From Ariolimax columbianus (taxonomy: Eukaryota; Mollusca; Gastropoda; Stylommatophora; Arionidae), in NCBI GenBank assembly GCA_036924085.1, contig JAVGWX010000002.1, positions 150,725,571-150,789,570 of the forward strand: a stretch of 64,000 nucleotides of DNA, in the 5' to 3' direction. The notes under the pieces are model-generated. The model was given only the letters and a program-made list of their open reading frames with translations, did no database searches and was not told the DNA's origin. The number at the start of each line of letters is the position of its first letter. Position 1 is the first letter of the stretch. The position numbers and the translations under genes were made by a program. Shown here piece by piece: positions 33,620 through 45,071 of this stretch.

Positions 33620-33960
33620 GTGACCTCTGACCTTTAACCAATTTTACACCACCTACTTTGCCTCATTATCTTATAACTGAAATCATCATGGACAATTTTG
33701 TGCACAGCGCTGTGATTCATGTTGAGATCTATACTATTTTATCAAAAGTGACACGCCCGTCACTATAGACTAGCTGGTCGATCTGCAGTTTCACCGTATC
33801 AGTTGGAAGGCTTGCTGGTCTCTCACGCCACGGCTCATCAATGATATTCTGTCTTCTATTTTGAAATCTTTCTACCAATTCATACACTCTTCTCTGACTA
33901 AAACAATTGTCTCCATGTGACCACTTCACCACTATCTTGTTTTTAGGTCGGACTAAAATG
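33620..33960 (-). mobile_element. Mariner transposase N-terminal relic
   Basis: The minus strand from 33932 reads 'FSQRRVYELVERFQNRRQN', 'RPASLPTDTVKLQIDQLV' and 'GRVTFDKIV', then in another frame a NHSAVHKIVHDD segment. This is the N-terminal helix-turn-helix region of a mariner/SETMAR-like transposase. The catalytic half is absent, probably through internal deletion. Confidence 0.8.
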
Positions 33961-34639
33961 GGTCTTTAAAAGAGATAGGAGATTCTAGATTCAAGAATCG
34001 AGAGCAGATCTAGAAGACTGCCTAACTATGCTCAGGGGCCATTGCATTTGTGCCATTTATGATCAGTGAGAAATAAATGGGACAAAGTAGATCTGTAGTC
34101 TTCACAGTCGTCAGCTCTAGTGATCTGTTGAGAACGAGAAATAAACATCTCATGTCTGAATGTATTAACAAGGTGAAAGGGGGGCACCTAAAAAGGCAGT
34201 CACAGATTGGATCATTGTCTGTTCATGTCAGTTTATATAGAACGTTTCTGAATCAGAATGATCAGAGGGGTCGGTCATAGCCCCAAATCGAAAGAGTTGT
34301 AACCTGGATCTTCAGGGTGCCTGTCCCCAAGCTTGGTAAGAAGCTTATGTTACACGATGCAGGACCGACGACAACCAGAGATCAACATCACCACCACCTG
34401 CCAGATGGTAAATGCGTCTACATAGGAGATAGTAGTTAATTAGTGTAGAACAAGATTGCATAGAATTTCATAGATATTAAGACTATTTAACTGCGTTGTA
34501 TAGTTCAAAGGATTAAATCTAGCTCATGCTAACATTCCCTGAGTTAGAAATATTCATTGTTGTTTATTTAGGTTATTTGTATCATGTTGTAAACAAATAC
34601 TTTTTGTAATAAATGAGTATCTTGTTTTATTGTTTTCAT
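33961..34639. other. Unassigned stretch
   Basis: No exon or domain was found. The segment near 34580-34625 has aataaa-type signals, but I could not define an element. Confidence 0.35.
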
Positions 34640-34759
34640 AAGCTTTTAGAGTTTTCTATGTTGAAATCTTAATATCAAATATTAGATATTGTAACTTAAG
34701 AATTACAATATATAGTACTTGACGATAATATTTCAATCTTGAAAACTCTAAACGCTTTA
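34640..34759. repeat. Foldback (inverted-repeat) element, ~120 bp
   Basis: The left arm (aagcttttagagttttc, then about 35 bp) and the right arm (ending gaaaactctaaacgctt) are inverted copies with about 80% identity by eye, meeting at a cttaag centre near 34695-34700. No protein is encoded. It is a candidate miniature foldback transposon. Confidence 0.75.
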
Positions 34760-35951
34760 AGACTAACAGTCTTAAAGAAATCATAGCTCTGTCATATGTA
34801 CATTTTAAAATGGTCCATGTGACCAGGATATCATTAATGTACTACAAATGCCAAAACAATAGTAGAAAAATATGTACTAGGAACAATAAAATAAAAGAGG
34901 ACAAAGATTTGTGGAATTTTGCAAACGAGAAATATACAATAATAAACACTTGACACTAAGGACCTAAAAGAAGGCAATTTACATGGACTAGTGTAGAAAA
35001 TCTTAAAAGATATCAATTAATTTTCATTCTGTTGAAAATTCGATTTTGAAATCAAGTGAAAAAATTGATTACCTTCCCTGGAGCAAATACTGATGCAGGA
35101 CACAGATCATTTGATAGGCGCCTCGGTTTATGCAGACCATGAGCATGGCACCAAGTGACTAACCTCTGAGGGTGCAACCCTGGACGCTGAATATGGAGAC
35201 CTAGGGCTGCCCAGACTGTAGGATCACCCTCTCTGAATGAAACATTTAGAATCACTCATGAGTGTAAAGTACTTGCAGACATGAAGAAAATATTTTTAGA
35301 AGTACCGCTGACACTTGCAAAATCATTCAGTGGCGCAGTGTAACAACTGAGGAAGACCTGTAATTATATAAAAATGGTATTGTTATACAATGAGCAGACC
35401 TGTTCTAAAGCTTAGGGATGGCAACAACGAGTTTAATTTATTATTTAAATTGAATAAAACACAGCTTTGATATTAATCATGTGGTAAAAAATAGGGGAAA
35501 TCTAGGGAAAAGAATATGTATTATCATCACCTTATCACTTCACTTCTAAGAACATTAAACACTTCAACTTCAACATGTTTCTAATACTTTGCACTTTCAG
35601 ATCTATTTACATATGAATATACTTTCACATTTCTAAATAAATACTCATCATCATTATCATTGGCTTCTCAGTCTCTGTAGACCTGGCATGTGGCATCCTG
35701 TGAGTTTTATATGGCTCTATCTCCTGTATTTCGACACTGTCTGCTTTGAATAATCACTAATACTAAAGTGTATGTCATAATTTTTTTTTTTTTATGCTGC
35801 ACTAAGAGTATGAGATCATCACTACAGTTGATCTCCTTGCAAGAAATCTGTACCAATGCCTTAAATATGCTCTTATAGTCCTGGTTTCTGTAACACTTTG
35901 TTGTTCTACATGATGATACTGCCAACATCATGCTTTTTTGTTCTTCTACAG
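34760..35951. other. Intron with a fragment of LINE 5' region
   Basis: At about 35159-35236 the minus strand matches part of the GC-rich 5' region of the LINE at 18930 (19136-19212) over roughly 75 bp. The remainder is AT-rich and unassigned. A short T run occurs at 35780-35792. Confidence 0.55.
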
Positions 35952-36099
35952 AGTGTGGAAGAACATTGACAACAGCAAATGGTAGCATTGTATCCCCATA
36001 TTTTGATTATTATCACTATGTCCACCAATACAGAGATGGGCTAATTGACTGCAACTGGACCATACAAGTGAATAATCAATCACATGTTATTTCACTACA
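35952..36099 (+). CDS. CUB-EGF protein gene, exon F: first half of CUB2
   Basis: A 148-bp exon, phase 1 in and phase 2 out, with a ttctacag acceptor and gtaagt donor. It encodes ECGRTLTTANGSIVSPYFDYY, a DCNWTIQV strand and 'HVISLQ'. This is the same CUB opening as exon A (CG start, SP.F block, C.W pair), so C1 and C2 are both present. NGS, NWT and NQS are sequons. It is split from its second half at the same phase as CUB1, which supports an origin by duplication. Confidence 0.93.
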
Positions 36100-37709
36100 G
36101 TAAGTCTTAAGTTACAAATGTAAAGTAGTTGCTCTTGCGCATTAACATTTTTCTTTCATTGATCATTCTGTCTTTCCATGTCTAATTCCATTGCTTAGGT
36201 TCCACTTGGAATATTTATAGGGCAGAGGAACAAAGACATCTTAACACATCTGCAGACCCCATACAATCTGAAAGCTAGGTATTTTATCCCAATAGGAAAA
36301 AAAATAGGGCTTACAAAGGTTTTGAACTTATGTCCTTTTGGTCAAGAGACCAGCGTCCAGATTGTTTGTTTCTTCTTTGTTACGTGTACACATTCCTAGC
36401 ATCTTTAATTTCTTCATTTTAGTACAGTAGTGCTCCCTTATATGAACACCTACTTTGCAAAAAACCGCTCACACATACATCTTCAATAATAACAAGAACA
36501 CTTGCATGCTCAACCGCTCACACATACATCTTCAATTATAACAAGAACACTTGCATGCAAATGTAAGTTTGCTCTTGCAAACATTTTCCTGAATATGATT
36601 TTTAAACCAACAAGTCAATCTGTTTCACAATTGACTGTGCACCATACTTTCCTTCAGTTTGGTTTTGAGTCATACATAACACAGCTTTTTAAAATTGTTC
36701 ATGTGCATCTATTATGTTTCTGTTTATAATATTCAAAATAGATTCTTGGTGTGGTAAAATAGTTAAAATAAACTGTAAGCTTCACAGTTTACAACAAAAG
36801 CAATTTCCACATCCATAGCAGTCACCCATAATACTTTATATCTAGAGCGACCACCATCAGCTGTGTAAGATTACCTTAAAATTCACCTTCACAAAAGAAA
36901 TGCTATTCACTATCTTTTGGATGAAGAGGACGAAGCTGAATTTAAAGTGGAAGACTTTATTTAAGAACCATACTTTTATACATTCATCTTCTACTTCAGT
37001 AGGAACTAAAATATGTAAAAGTAAAATTAGTTTTGTTTACGTTTATTCTTGTTTGTTTACAGTTATTCTTGTTTATTTAGCTTTTAAACACATTTACTTT
37101 TTCGGCAGCCGAAATGGAAATGCGAGCTAAAAAAGACTGATTTTCACTTTGAGAACAAATCCACTGTATGGATGTGCTCTGGTCCCTATCTCTTCGCATA
37201 AATGTGGTTCTACTGTACATCCTATTGATTATAAAATTACTCAATATATCTATTGATATGTGCCAAAAGAATGCAAATGTCAATCTTTAACTTCATTGAA
37301 AAACACTAAAAAAGGGAAGAAGAACAAAAATCTGTTGGTTTTAAGAAGCATTTTGTGGATTAATGATGATGTGCACTAAATAGTTCAACAATGTTTTTTG
37401 TATTTCATTCACTATATTAGTCTCAGTTTGATATATCAGGCTGTGTTATACATAGTCATCCTCAGTCATAGCACCAGAGAGACTGAACAATGTTTGTACA
37501 TTTACCTGGGCCAGAAATTGACAATCTATTTATCAAAAAATAGTGAAATTCCATGTATAAATACTAGCAGCATGGTTCAGCTTCAATCGTGTCAAACCAA
37601 TATTTCAACAGATAAGAAACAACAAGACAAAAGCTCACACCTTCAACTTTATGGTTATTCCAGCCATGCTGTATGACTGCGAGGTATCATCAAAAAATTA
37701 AAGTAAAGT
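36100..37709. other. AT-rich intron
   Basis: Two direct copies of 'accgctcacacatacatctt' occur at about 36463-36482 and 36514-36533, spaced 51 bp apart, so there is a short tandem duplication. No exon or transposon was recognised. Confidence 0.5.
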
Positions 37710-37995
37710 GTAAATTCAGCAGAATTAACTGCTGGTTGGAAATTGAGTTTTTGAAGACTTAATTGTACTAAGCCGCAGCTTGTCAGAGGTGGGGTGAATA
37801 GTGGAGTTCCTTGCTGTTTTTACTTTCCCTAACTCATGCATCAGGTACCCATTTACAGTTGGGTTGACTGGAGAAGCGGTCCTCAATTAAAATCATGACC
37901 CAGATTTTTTTAGCCTCAACGCGATTTGAAACCGAGGCACGCTGTTACCACAGAAAATAGCGAATTACTCGCTATGAACTGAGCTAACGTGTCTC
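37710..37995 (-). mobile_element. tRNA-derived SINE, family A, second copy
   Basis: It matches the minus-strand SINE at 2750-3036 across its length, including the cgttagctcagttca A-box region, the ggtttcaaatcgc B-box region (one base inserted) and the same tail containing aattaactgctggttgg. No clear target duplication was identified. Confidence 0.82.
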
Positions 37996-38390
37996 TTTAT
38001 CATCAACGAATAATTTTTTCATCTGGTTCCCCTTGGAATATAGAACTGCTTAAGGTACCCTACATCTGATCTTTTTCTGTGCTGCTGTCTTGGGTTCCGC
38101 TCACGAAACCCAATTGAACTGACCTCCTTCTCGACCATTCACTGCCACGTATTCTTTGGTATTCCCACTCATCTCCTTGTGGGTTCCAATCCAACGTATG
38201 TCTGATTGTGTTGTCCAGCTTTTTTCAGAGATTGTGTCTTGCCCATCTGCACTTTTTCTCCCCAATAACCCTCTGTATTGGTTGTTGCTGTGTTATTTTC
38301 TACAAATCTGTGTTTGCCATTCTCTGGCCCTCCTACACTAGGTATGTGATGAAGACACTTTAATGACAGTCTGCAGCTCAAGGTGATACC
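37996..38390. other. Non-coding intron stretch
   Basis: Nothing recognised. Confidence 0.4.
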
Positions 38391-38534
38391 TGTGTGTGTG
38401 TGTGTGTGCGTGCGTGCGTGCGTATGTGCGGGCGTGCGTGCGTGCATGTGTGTGTGTCTGTGTGTCTGTGTGTGTGTCTGTCTGTGTATCTGTGTGTCTG
38501 TCTGTCTGTCTCTCTGTCTGTCTGTCTCTCTCTA
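38391..38534. repeat. (TG)n / (TGCG)n / (TCTG)n microsatellite
   Basis: Mixed TG, TGCG, TGTC and TCTG units run over about 145 bp. ORFs on both strands (VCVRACV or THTHTHAR runs) are artefacts. Confidence 0.95.
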
Positions 38535-38848
38535 GTTTCATATTTATTATCATTTTCTTTGTTTTGTTCCCACTTGTCTGCAATCTCACCTTTGCTGCTT
38601 CATATATTGATCTTTTTTTTTGCATGTTGTGCTGCACAAATGGCAAAAAACATTTATCATCTGGAAATGTAGTTCTTCCATCTGCTTATGAAATGTCCAG
38701 TGTCTTCTTGTTTTTCTGTCCACTGTTCTTTGCTCCATCACTCAGTCCATGTTCATGACAAAATTTGTTGGAGATAGTTGACCTCTCTGTCTGACCCCAG
38801 CTTAAACTTTTAATTTGACTGACAATAATAATATGCCTTTGTAGATTA
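38535..38848. other. T-rich non-coding segment
   Basis: Low-complexity T/C-rich sequence without domain text. Confidence 0.4.
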
Positions 38849-40440
38849 TTCTACATGTGGTAACACACCACTAAATGATATGCCTTTGATAGAAGAGAAA
38901 TTACCTATAACCAGAGAAGAATTTAATAAGACATTTTCTGTAATCCCAAACAACAAAGCACCAGAGGTAAATGAGTTACCGGTACCTATCAAGCTGCTCA
39001 AAGCAGCAAGCTAAGCTTTACATAATTTACTTTTTCAACATCTTAATGGCATTTACTTCAATGGAATATGGCCAAAGATCACACAACTTCAATATCAATT
39101 TCTTTGCCAAAAAAATCTAATTCAATTTGGTCAATTCCGAGCCATAAGTTTGATAACACATGCATCTAAATTATATTGAAGATAATTAAGATAAAAATTG
39201 ATGGAAAAATGGAGGAGATACTGCAAGATAACCAGTTTAGAGTTTGCAAGACCAGATATACACATGATACCATCGGATTATTGCGACTTCTTGCAGAAAT
39301 AATGATCGATCAAGGACGACCACTATTTATCTGCTTTATTAACTATGTAAAGGCCTTTGATCGAGTCCCCTGGATCAAACTTCTTTAGATGCTGCAACAA
39401 ATTGGTATAGAAAGAACACTCATTAAGTTAATCCAGAACCTGTATGAAAACCAAGAGGTGATCATTTCAATCACTGAAGGTCTCATGATCCAGTTTCCAT
39501 TAGACAGAGGGTACGACAGGGCTGCTTGCTTTTACCGAGTCTCTGTAACGCATTTTCTGAGATGGTGATGGACAAGGTTATGCTAAGTTGTAATAGGGGT
39601 GTCAAAGTTAATGGTATGAAAGTTAATACCATCACATTTGCTGATGACAAAGCAAGAGTGGAAGGATCAGTAGCAACATTGCAAATGCTGCTTGAAAAAA
39701 TTAATAGCACAGCCAAAGAGTTTGTCATGAAAATAAACACATCAAAGACAAAGACTTTGGTAATGAAGAAATAATCGAACAAGTACAGAAGTTTACATAT
39801 TTAGAGAAAACCATAACAGAAGATGCTTACACTGAGAAATAAATTAAGATAAAGACTGCATTAGAAAAAAAAGGGCTTCAGTGAAATACAGCAACTGTAA
39901 ACCTCAAGGAATATTAGGATAGAACTGAGTAAAAGAATAATCAACCCTCATATATGGTCAGTTGCACTGTTTGGAGCTGAATTAATGCTTGCTGCAAGTG
40001 TTTGAAATCTGGTGCTATCTTAGAATGGAAACAGTGAGTAGACAGAAAGAAGATCCAATGACAATGTACTTACTGAATTAGGCACACAAAGACAAATATT
40101 GCAAATGATATAAAACGTTGGTTGAGTTGGCTGAGTCAGAATATGAGACATAAATGTCTTCTATAGAAAATACTAGAGGGCAAGATTCAGGGTAAGAGAG
40201 AACAGAGGGTGACCAAGACTCACCTTTACATCTCTGGCATAAAGTACAAAACTTATGCTTAACTTAACATCTTTATACTGGTTTAAAAGACTCTGCAGAG
40301 TCTGTATATAACCAGCTGCAATGAAGAAAACTGCAGAAGATAGGGTCAAATAGAGAGACGTACTCAGACAACCTTACCACCAATCTCAGGACTGATCAAG
40401 CAGGTGATGATGACCTCTTCAGAAAAATTTTGAATAATTC
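38849..40440 (+). mobile_element. RTE-like LINE reverse transcriptase relic
   Basis: It begins with linker text 'PITREEFNKTFSVIPNNK' near 38900. The core follows: 'KMEEILQDNQFRVCKTR', 'RPLFICFINYVKAFDRV' (the usual FVDY Asp replaced by Asn), 'VRQGCLL'-type text, 'VNTITFADDKARVEG' (FADD box) and an EEIIEQVQKFTYLEKTITED-like strand. A degraded C-terminal region ends in AMKKTAEDRVK. A ~60-bp tail of another LINE is inserted near the end (40256-40316). It has the same subfamily layout as 16180-17450. Confidence 0.88.
40256..40316 (-). mobile_element. ~60-bp LINE tail insert inside RTE relic
   Basis: Minus-strand tail of the CR1-like LINE family only: the conserved hairpin (40278-40315) with agactctgcagagtct, and ttaactt at 40259-40265. 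It separates KTYA from the continuing AMKKTAEDR text of the host RTE. It is an extremely 5'-truncated insertion. Confidence 0.75.
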
Positions 40441-40444
40441 TTAT

Positions 40445-42400
40445 ACATTTATTTAGCATTCCATAATTCTTCAATATTTTCCAAATTTCATTTCACTACT
40501 CTATATACACCATCAAATGACTTTTCAAACTCTATGAAGCTCATATTTAGAGGTGTCTAAGATTTCCTTAATTGCTCTATCATAATTCTGAACATTGCTA
40601 TTTAATCTAAGATCTTCCTGCTCAGAATCCTGCATGTTCTCTCAGATTTCCATCTAAAACATGTTTTATATGATCAAGCATTATCCCGATATGGTTCTGC
40701 AGCATTTCCATTTTTTTGGTAGTTTTGAGTGCTTGCATTTTCTCTTGTTTTGTTAGTAGAATTACATTTACGTTTAGGGGTTCCTTTCCTAGTTTTATCT
40801 CAGCCTGGGATATTGGTGGATTTCTGTTTAGTGTTTCTTTAAAGTACTTCACTCATCTGTGTTGCTGCTTCTCTTTGCTGTAAATGTTTTATCCTTGGCT
40901 GTCTTTCACTGATATTTTGTGGTTCTAGTTTTTTCCTTGATAGAATTCTGGTTATGTTGTACAATGTCTTTAGGTCTTTTGTACTTTGTCTTGCAGGCTA
41001 ATCAGCCTCCTCAACCATTTTATCTATGTGTTTTCTCTTATACTACCTGACACTCTTTTTCACTTTCTTCTTAAGCTCAGAAAATAATGTGTGCAGTCTT
41101 GTCTTTTCTTCTTTTCCTTCACATGTGCTTATTCTTGTTTCATAGTCCTCATTTCTCCTATCAAGTTCCATGTGCTTTATGTGAGCCATTTCTTACACTG
41201 TTTACTTCTCTTTCCAAGAACTTCTTCACACATGCTCAGAATTGTTTCCTCAAGCTTGAACCAGTGGCTTCCTATGGTTTTGTCCTTGAGGTTCCCAAGG
41301 ATTTCAGATCTGTTTTTCAGATTTAGTTAGAATTTAGCTTTGGTGTCTTTATTTTGTATGATTTGTGTGTTATATTTATGGCTTGTTTTATCTGCCCTAT
41401 CTTTGAAAAAACTCAGTTGTATTGCCATAGTTGCTTAGAGCAGTGATGGTCTGCTCCACTCTTTACTCTCACATACTGTAAGCATAATCTCCATTTTCAA
41501 TCTATTGGGAAATAGTCAATTTAAATTTTGGTGTTCCCGTCTGGTGAACACCAGGTAGCCTTATGTATTCTTCTGTGCAAGAAGATGGTGTCCTCTATAA
41601 CCATATCATTGAAGTCACAGAAGTTGGCAAAGCTTTCCTCATTTTTATTTATGTTTCTCATGCCATTTTTACCCATAATCAACTTATAATTGCTGTTGTC
41701 TGTTCCAACTTTTGCATTTATAAATCCTATGACTATCCTGATAGCCCTCCTTGGAGCCTTGTTCAGAGTTCCTTAGAGCCTATCAAAGAATTCTTGTTTG
41801 ATATTTTCATCAGCATTGTTTGTTGGCACATATCACTGAATCATATTTGCTTTTCTCCATTTTGAGTGAAATCTCTCCATTATTATTATTATGGAGAAGG
41901 CTGCGTGGCCTAGGAGTGAAGCATATGTTTCACAATTCCACTGCACCCAGTTTGAATCATGCTCGTGTCCAGTTTGGCAGACTTTTTTATTTTGCTCCCT
42001 CACGTATGGAAAGTAATGGCAACCTACCGCACTGCACGCTTTCCAAGAAACTTATAACAGCCAAATAGGTTGGCTGTTGAAAGAAGCGACGTTCTGCAAA
42101 GGACATACTTCATATTTTATTATTTTAGGTTTTGTTGTTTCCCATTCTATAAGTGTCTTCCTTGTTTCTATTGACAACATGAAGATGATCCCTAGTGTGT
42201 ACACATGGTCTTCCTCTTCATGTTTTGAATATCAGATGGTTTCTCCTTTACTTAGTGTGGTGGATCTTTCTCCATTCCATTTCTTCTCTGTAAAACACAA
42301 GAAACTCAACTTGTATAAATGTTTCATTTCCTTGGCATTTTAGTACACCTTTCCCATTGTGTGCAGGCTTCTCATGTTCCAGGATCATATCTTAGTTTTT
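40445..42400 (-). mobile_element. RTE-like endonuclease and linker, minus strand
   Basis: The minus strand from about 42380 to 40600 reads AP-endonuclease text in broken frames: a QYVPTN segment, 'RIVIGFINAKVGTDNSNY' (the GDxNAKVG motif with substitutions), 'VIEDTIFLHRRIHKATW' and 'SPDGNTKI*IDYF'-type text. Later comes the linker 'VKYFKETLNRNPP' (40852 down). The SINE at 41885-42090 splits it. No reverse transcriptase core remains downstream. Confidence 0.75.
41885..42090 (+). mobile_element. tRNA-derived SINE, family C, inside RTE endonuclease
   Basis: A tRNA-like head (gctgcgtggcctaggagtg, then about 35 bp to cagtttgaatc) is followed by a ~130-bp body. It interrupts the minus-strand endonuclease text. 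I see no second copy in this window. The start and end are approximate because no target duplication is obvious. Confidence 0.6.
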
Positions 42401-42829
42401 GCATTTATCATCAGAAGATTTATCAACAGCCTGATAATCATTGACTGATTTTCATCAGACTCTGTCAAATGCCTTGTTTGTGTCAGATCCTCAAGAGTCT
42501 GGCCAGTAGTAGGGGTATTTTGATTTTCTGTTGCAGTTTCTGTAACAAAGTTTTTTTTTTCCTACCTGTTGATTATTAACCCTATTGCAACCCACAAAAC
42601 CTGTGGAATGGTTGTGCCTGTCTAGTCTAGCATGCAATTTGGTGACCTGTTTGGTTTGGTTGAACCTACCAGGAGCACAACACTCCCATCAACATAGCTC
42701 TAGGATTATCTAAGCACTTAAGCTGTCCCACCACCTCAAGGTGGGGGACATGGGACAGTGGCGAGGTATGGAACCTACGAAAAGTAGATGTAGAGAAGCA
42801 AAAAAAAAATCAGATGCTAAATCACCTTC
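42401..42829. other. Unassigned stretch
   Basis: A self-complementary 'ccaccacctcaaggtggggg' near 42729-42748 could form a small hairpin. No exon or element was identified. Confidence 0.4.
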
Positions 42830-43095
42830 ACGCTGCAGATACTGTATTGTTAACTAAATGCAGATGGACAAAGCATGTGATGTATATGCCTGGCAACAGA
42901 AGGACACAAAAAGTGACATCCTGCTAGCCTTACAACTTTATGTAGCTACATCCACCAGAGATTGAGAGATTGCTTGAGTTAAGCCCTTTCTTCAGCATGG
43001 TATTCCAAGGCAAAAAGAGTATCGAATTTAAACAATATTTGTCTACTTAGTAGTAGGCACATATGCCTGAATGCCAGGATTAAATATTATAAATA
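42830..43095 (+). mobile_element. LINE 3'-end relic
   Basis: Broken frames read 'WTKHVMYMPGNRRTQKV', resembling the WxGHVxRMPDNR segment near the C terminus of LINE proteins. The 3' end has 'gcctgaatgccaggattaaa', comparable with the ends of the LINE at 45072-45735 and the family D SINEs. Confidence 0.5.
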
Positions 43096-43324
43096 ACATT
43101 TTAGATAAGCATGAAAATATTTTCTTCTGGGAATGCGCTGAATGTCCATCTTTTTTAAAACATGGCTTTATTCCTGCTGTTTAAATCCTTCATCATATTG
43201 AAGTTTTAAAGTTTTTTTTCAAGAAAGAGTATGCTCACTTTTTATTCCAAAAACAAAGAACTTGATAATCACATTAATTAATGAACAACTGTGCTAAGTA
43301 AGAAGCATGTCCTTTACAGAGCGT

Positions 43325-43635
43325 CACTTCTTACAACTATCACCTATTATAAGCTGTTATAAGTGTCTTGGCAAGTGTGCAGTATGGTAGGTTGCCACTA
43401 CTTGTTGACTAAAGAGAAGTCCAGATTAGATATTAGGAAATATTTTTTTAGTCACATAGTGGTGAATGCTTGGAATGCATTGCCAGAGGAGGTAGCAGAG
43501 GCAGGGACAGTTAATGCATTTAAGAATAAATTGGATGCGCATAGCTTTTAGAGCACAGTGATGTATATGAAACTGGTTGTATACAGACTCTGCAGAGTCT
43601 TCTAAACCAGTATAAAACATTAAGTTAAGTTAAGT
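43325..43635 (+). mobile_element. CR1/jockey-like LINE 3' end
   Basis: Coding text 'LTKEKSRLDIRKYFFSH', 'VVNAWNALPEEVAEAGTV' and NAFKNKLDAHSF is followed by the family's conserved 3' hairpin (43573-43610) and the taagttaagttaagtta tail. It is strongly 5' truncated. The C-terminal 62-residue frame is intact. Confidence 0.9.
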
Positions 43636-43639
43636 TACT

Positions 43640-44337
43640 TTACGTACATAGAGGAGCAATCGCTCGAGAAAAAAGCCCAGTGTCTGGTAAACTGGATATG
43701 GTAGGAATCTACTTCCGCTAAAAAATGAAAGAAAAATGGCTTCTTTTACTTAGCTGCTGTACATATACCATGAACTGAACGGCTTTTCTCTTAAATGTAT
43801 GCCTATGAAAACCATCATAGCAATAAAATGTTATGTCACTGTTCCCAAAATTGCAACTTCGATAATGTTTTTCCAGATCTTCAAATGTAATGTTTTATAT
43901 TAAATGTACAGGAGCCTGTGGTGGATTTATTTGAACCTATGTCTCTTGAATAAAGGGACAAGAGATCAAAATCCTTGTAAAGGAAAGGTTATTTCTATAA
44001 AGGGTTGCACATTCCTCATCTTAATAAATGCTTTGATGGACTAGGAATGGAAATAAAGGCAGCATTGAAAGTGTTGATGGCTATCAAACATGTTGTTAAT
44101 TTCATCCCCCACAATGCCAGGGTAAAAATTGGGTTATTTTTTGCTGCTGCTTGATACTCATAGAAAAAAAGAAATAATTTTGCAGATTTGCAATAGCCCT
44201 GCAGCAGTGTATGCCTAAGCTTATACATAAGACAGGCTATATTCACATGCAGTGGATAACATCTTTTCAGTTTCACTGTAATATAAATACTTTCTAATGT
44301 GTTGTGGGAAGTAAATTATAAATTGCAATACACTAGT
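43640..44337. other. Non-coding intron stretch
   Basis: No exon or recognised repeat. Confidence 0.4.
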
Positions 44338-44575
44338 AAGATAATTTGATCATATTCTGGAACACCTGTAAAACCATTTAATCATAAAATGGTTCAATTG
44401 TAAAATAATTTCATTGTATCGTGATGCAGCTGTGCTGTGATTTGCTTGTATAGTATTGGGATCACATTGTTTAGTAATTTAATCACATTGTGGACACTTC
44501 ATAATGATTTGATCATGTCTGGACACATTATAAAGTGATTTTGTCATATTGTGGTTTACTATAGCTAAAAGGTCT
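44338..44575. repeat. Degenerate ~31-bp tandem array, block 1
   Basis: Divergent units of the form taatttgatcatattgtgg followed by acac.ttataa recur every ~29-36 bp. The array resumes beyond the SINE at 44918-45070 and again after a LINE at 45735-45845. Confidence 0.75.
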
Positions 44576-44917
44576 TACCTCTCAAGACACAAACAAACAA
44601 AAAAGCCTGAAACATTAGCATTTTGAATCCCACAAGTTTCCAGCATCCTCTATTCTCAAGAGACATCTAGACATACAGGAGATTGACTACAAATTTGAAA
44701 GTCCTGTGTACATGTAAAAGACACCTTGGCATTTGAAAAGAGCAGTTTGTTAGCCACTGACAAGGCACAAATTTAGAAAGATAATGAAATTTCTACCTTT
44801 CTTCAAGCCTAGTAAGCCTCAGGAAGTAAAATAAAAACAAAAAGAAGAGCACTGCAGATAGCTTTAGCCACCTGGCAGCAGGAATAACTTGCCTATTTGA
44901 AAACCAGGATTCCAAGT
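44576..44917 (+). mobile_element. tRNA-derived SINE, family D, copy 1
   Basis: It aligns with 54493-54872 through blocks such as accttggca, gcctagtaagcctcaggaag, 'gccacctggcagcaggaata' and the tail accaggattccaagta. The head is diverged, with a B-box-like ttttgaatccca near 44616. It interrupts the degenerate tandem array. Confidence 0.75.
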
Positions 44918-45071
44918 AAGTAAGTGGACATTTAAAGTGATTTTATTATGTTGTGGACGCGTCATGAAACAATTTAGTCCTATAATAAATAGATTTAATT
45001 GTATACTTGTACAATTATAATCTGATTTGATTGTATTGTGGTGTACCTATAAAATGGTTTATGTGTAATAT
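44918..45071. repeat. Degenerate ~31-bp tandem array, block 2
   Basis: It continues the units of 44338-44575, for example agtgattttattatgttgtgg and ctgatttgattgtattgtgg. Confidence 0.7.
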
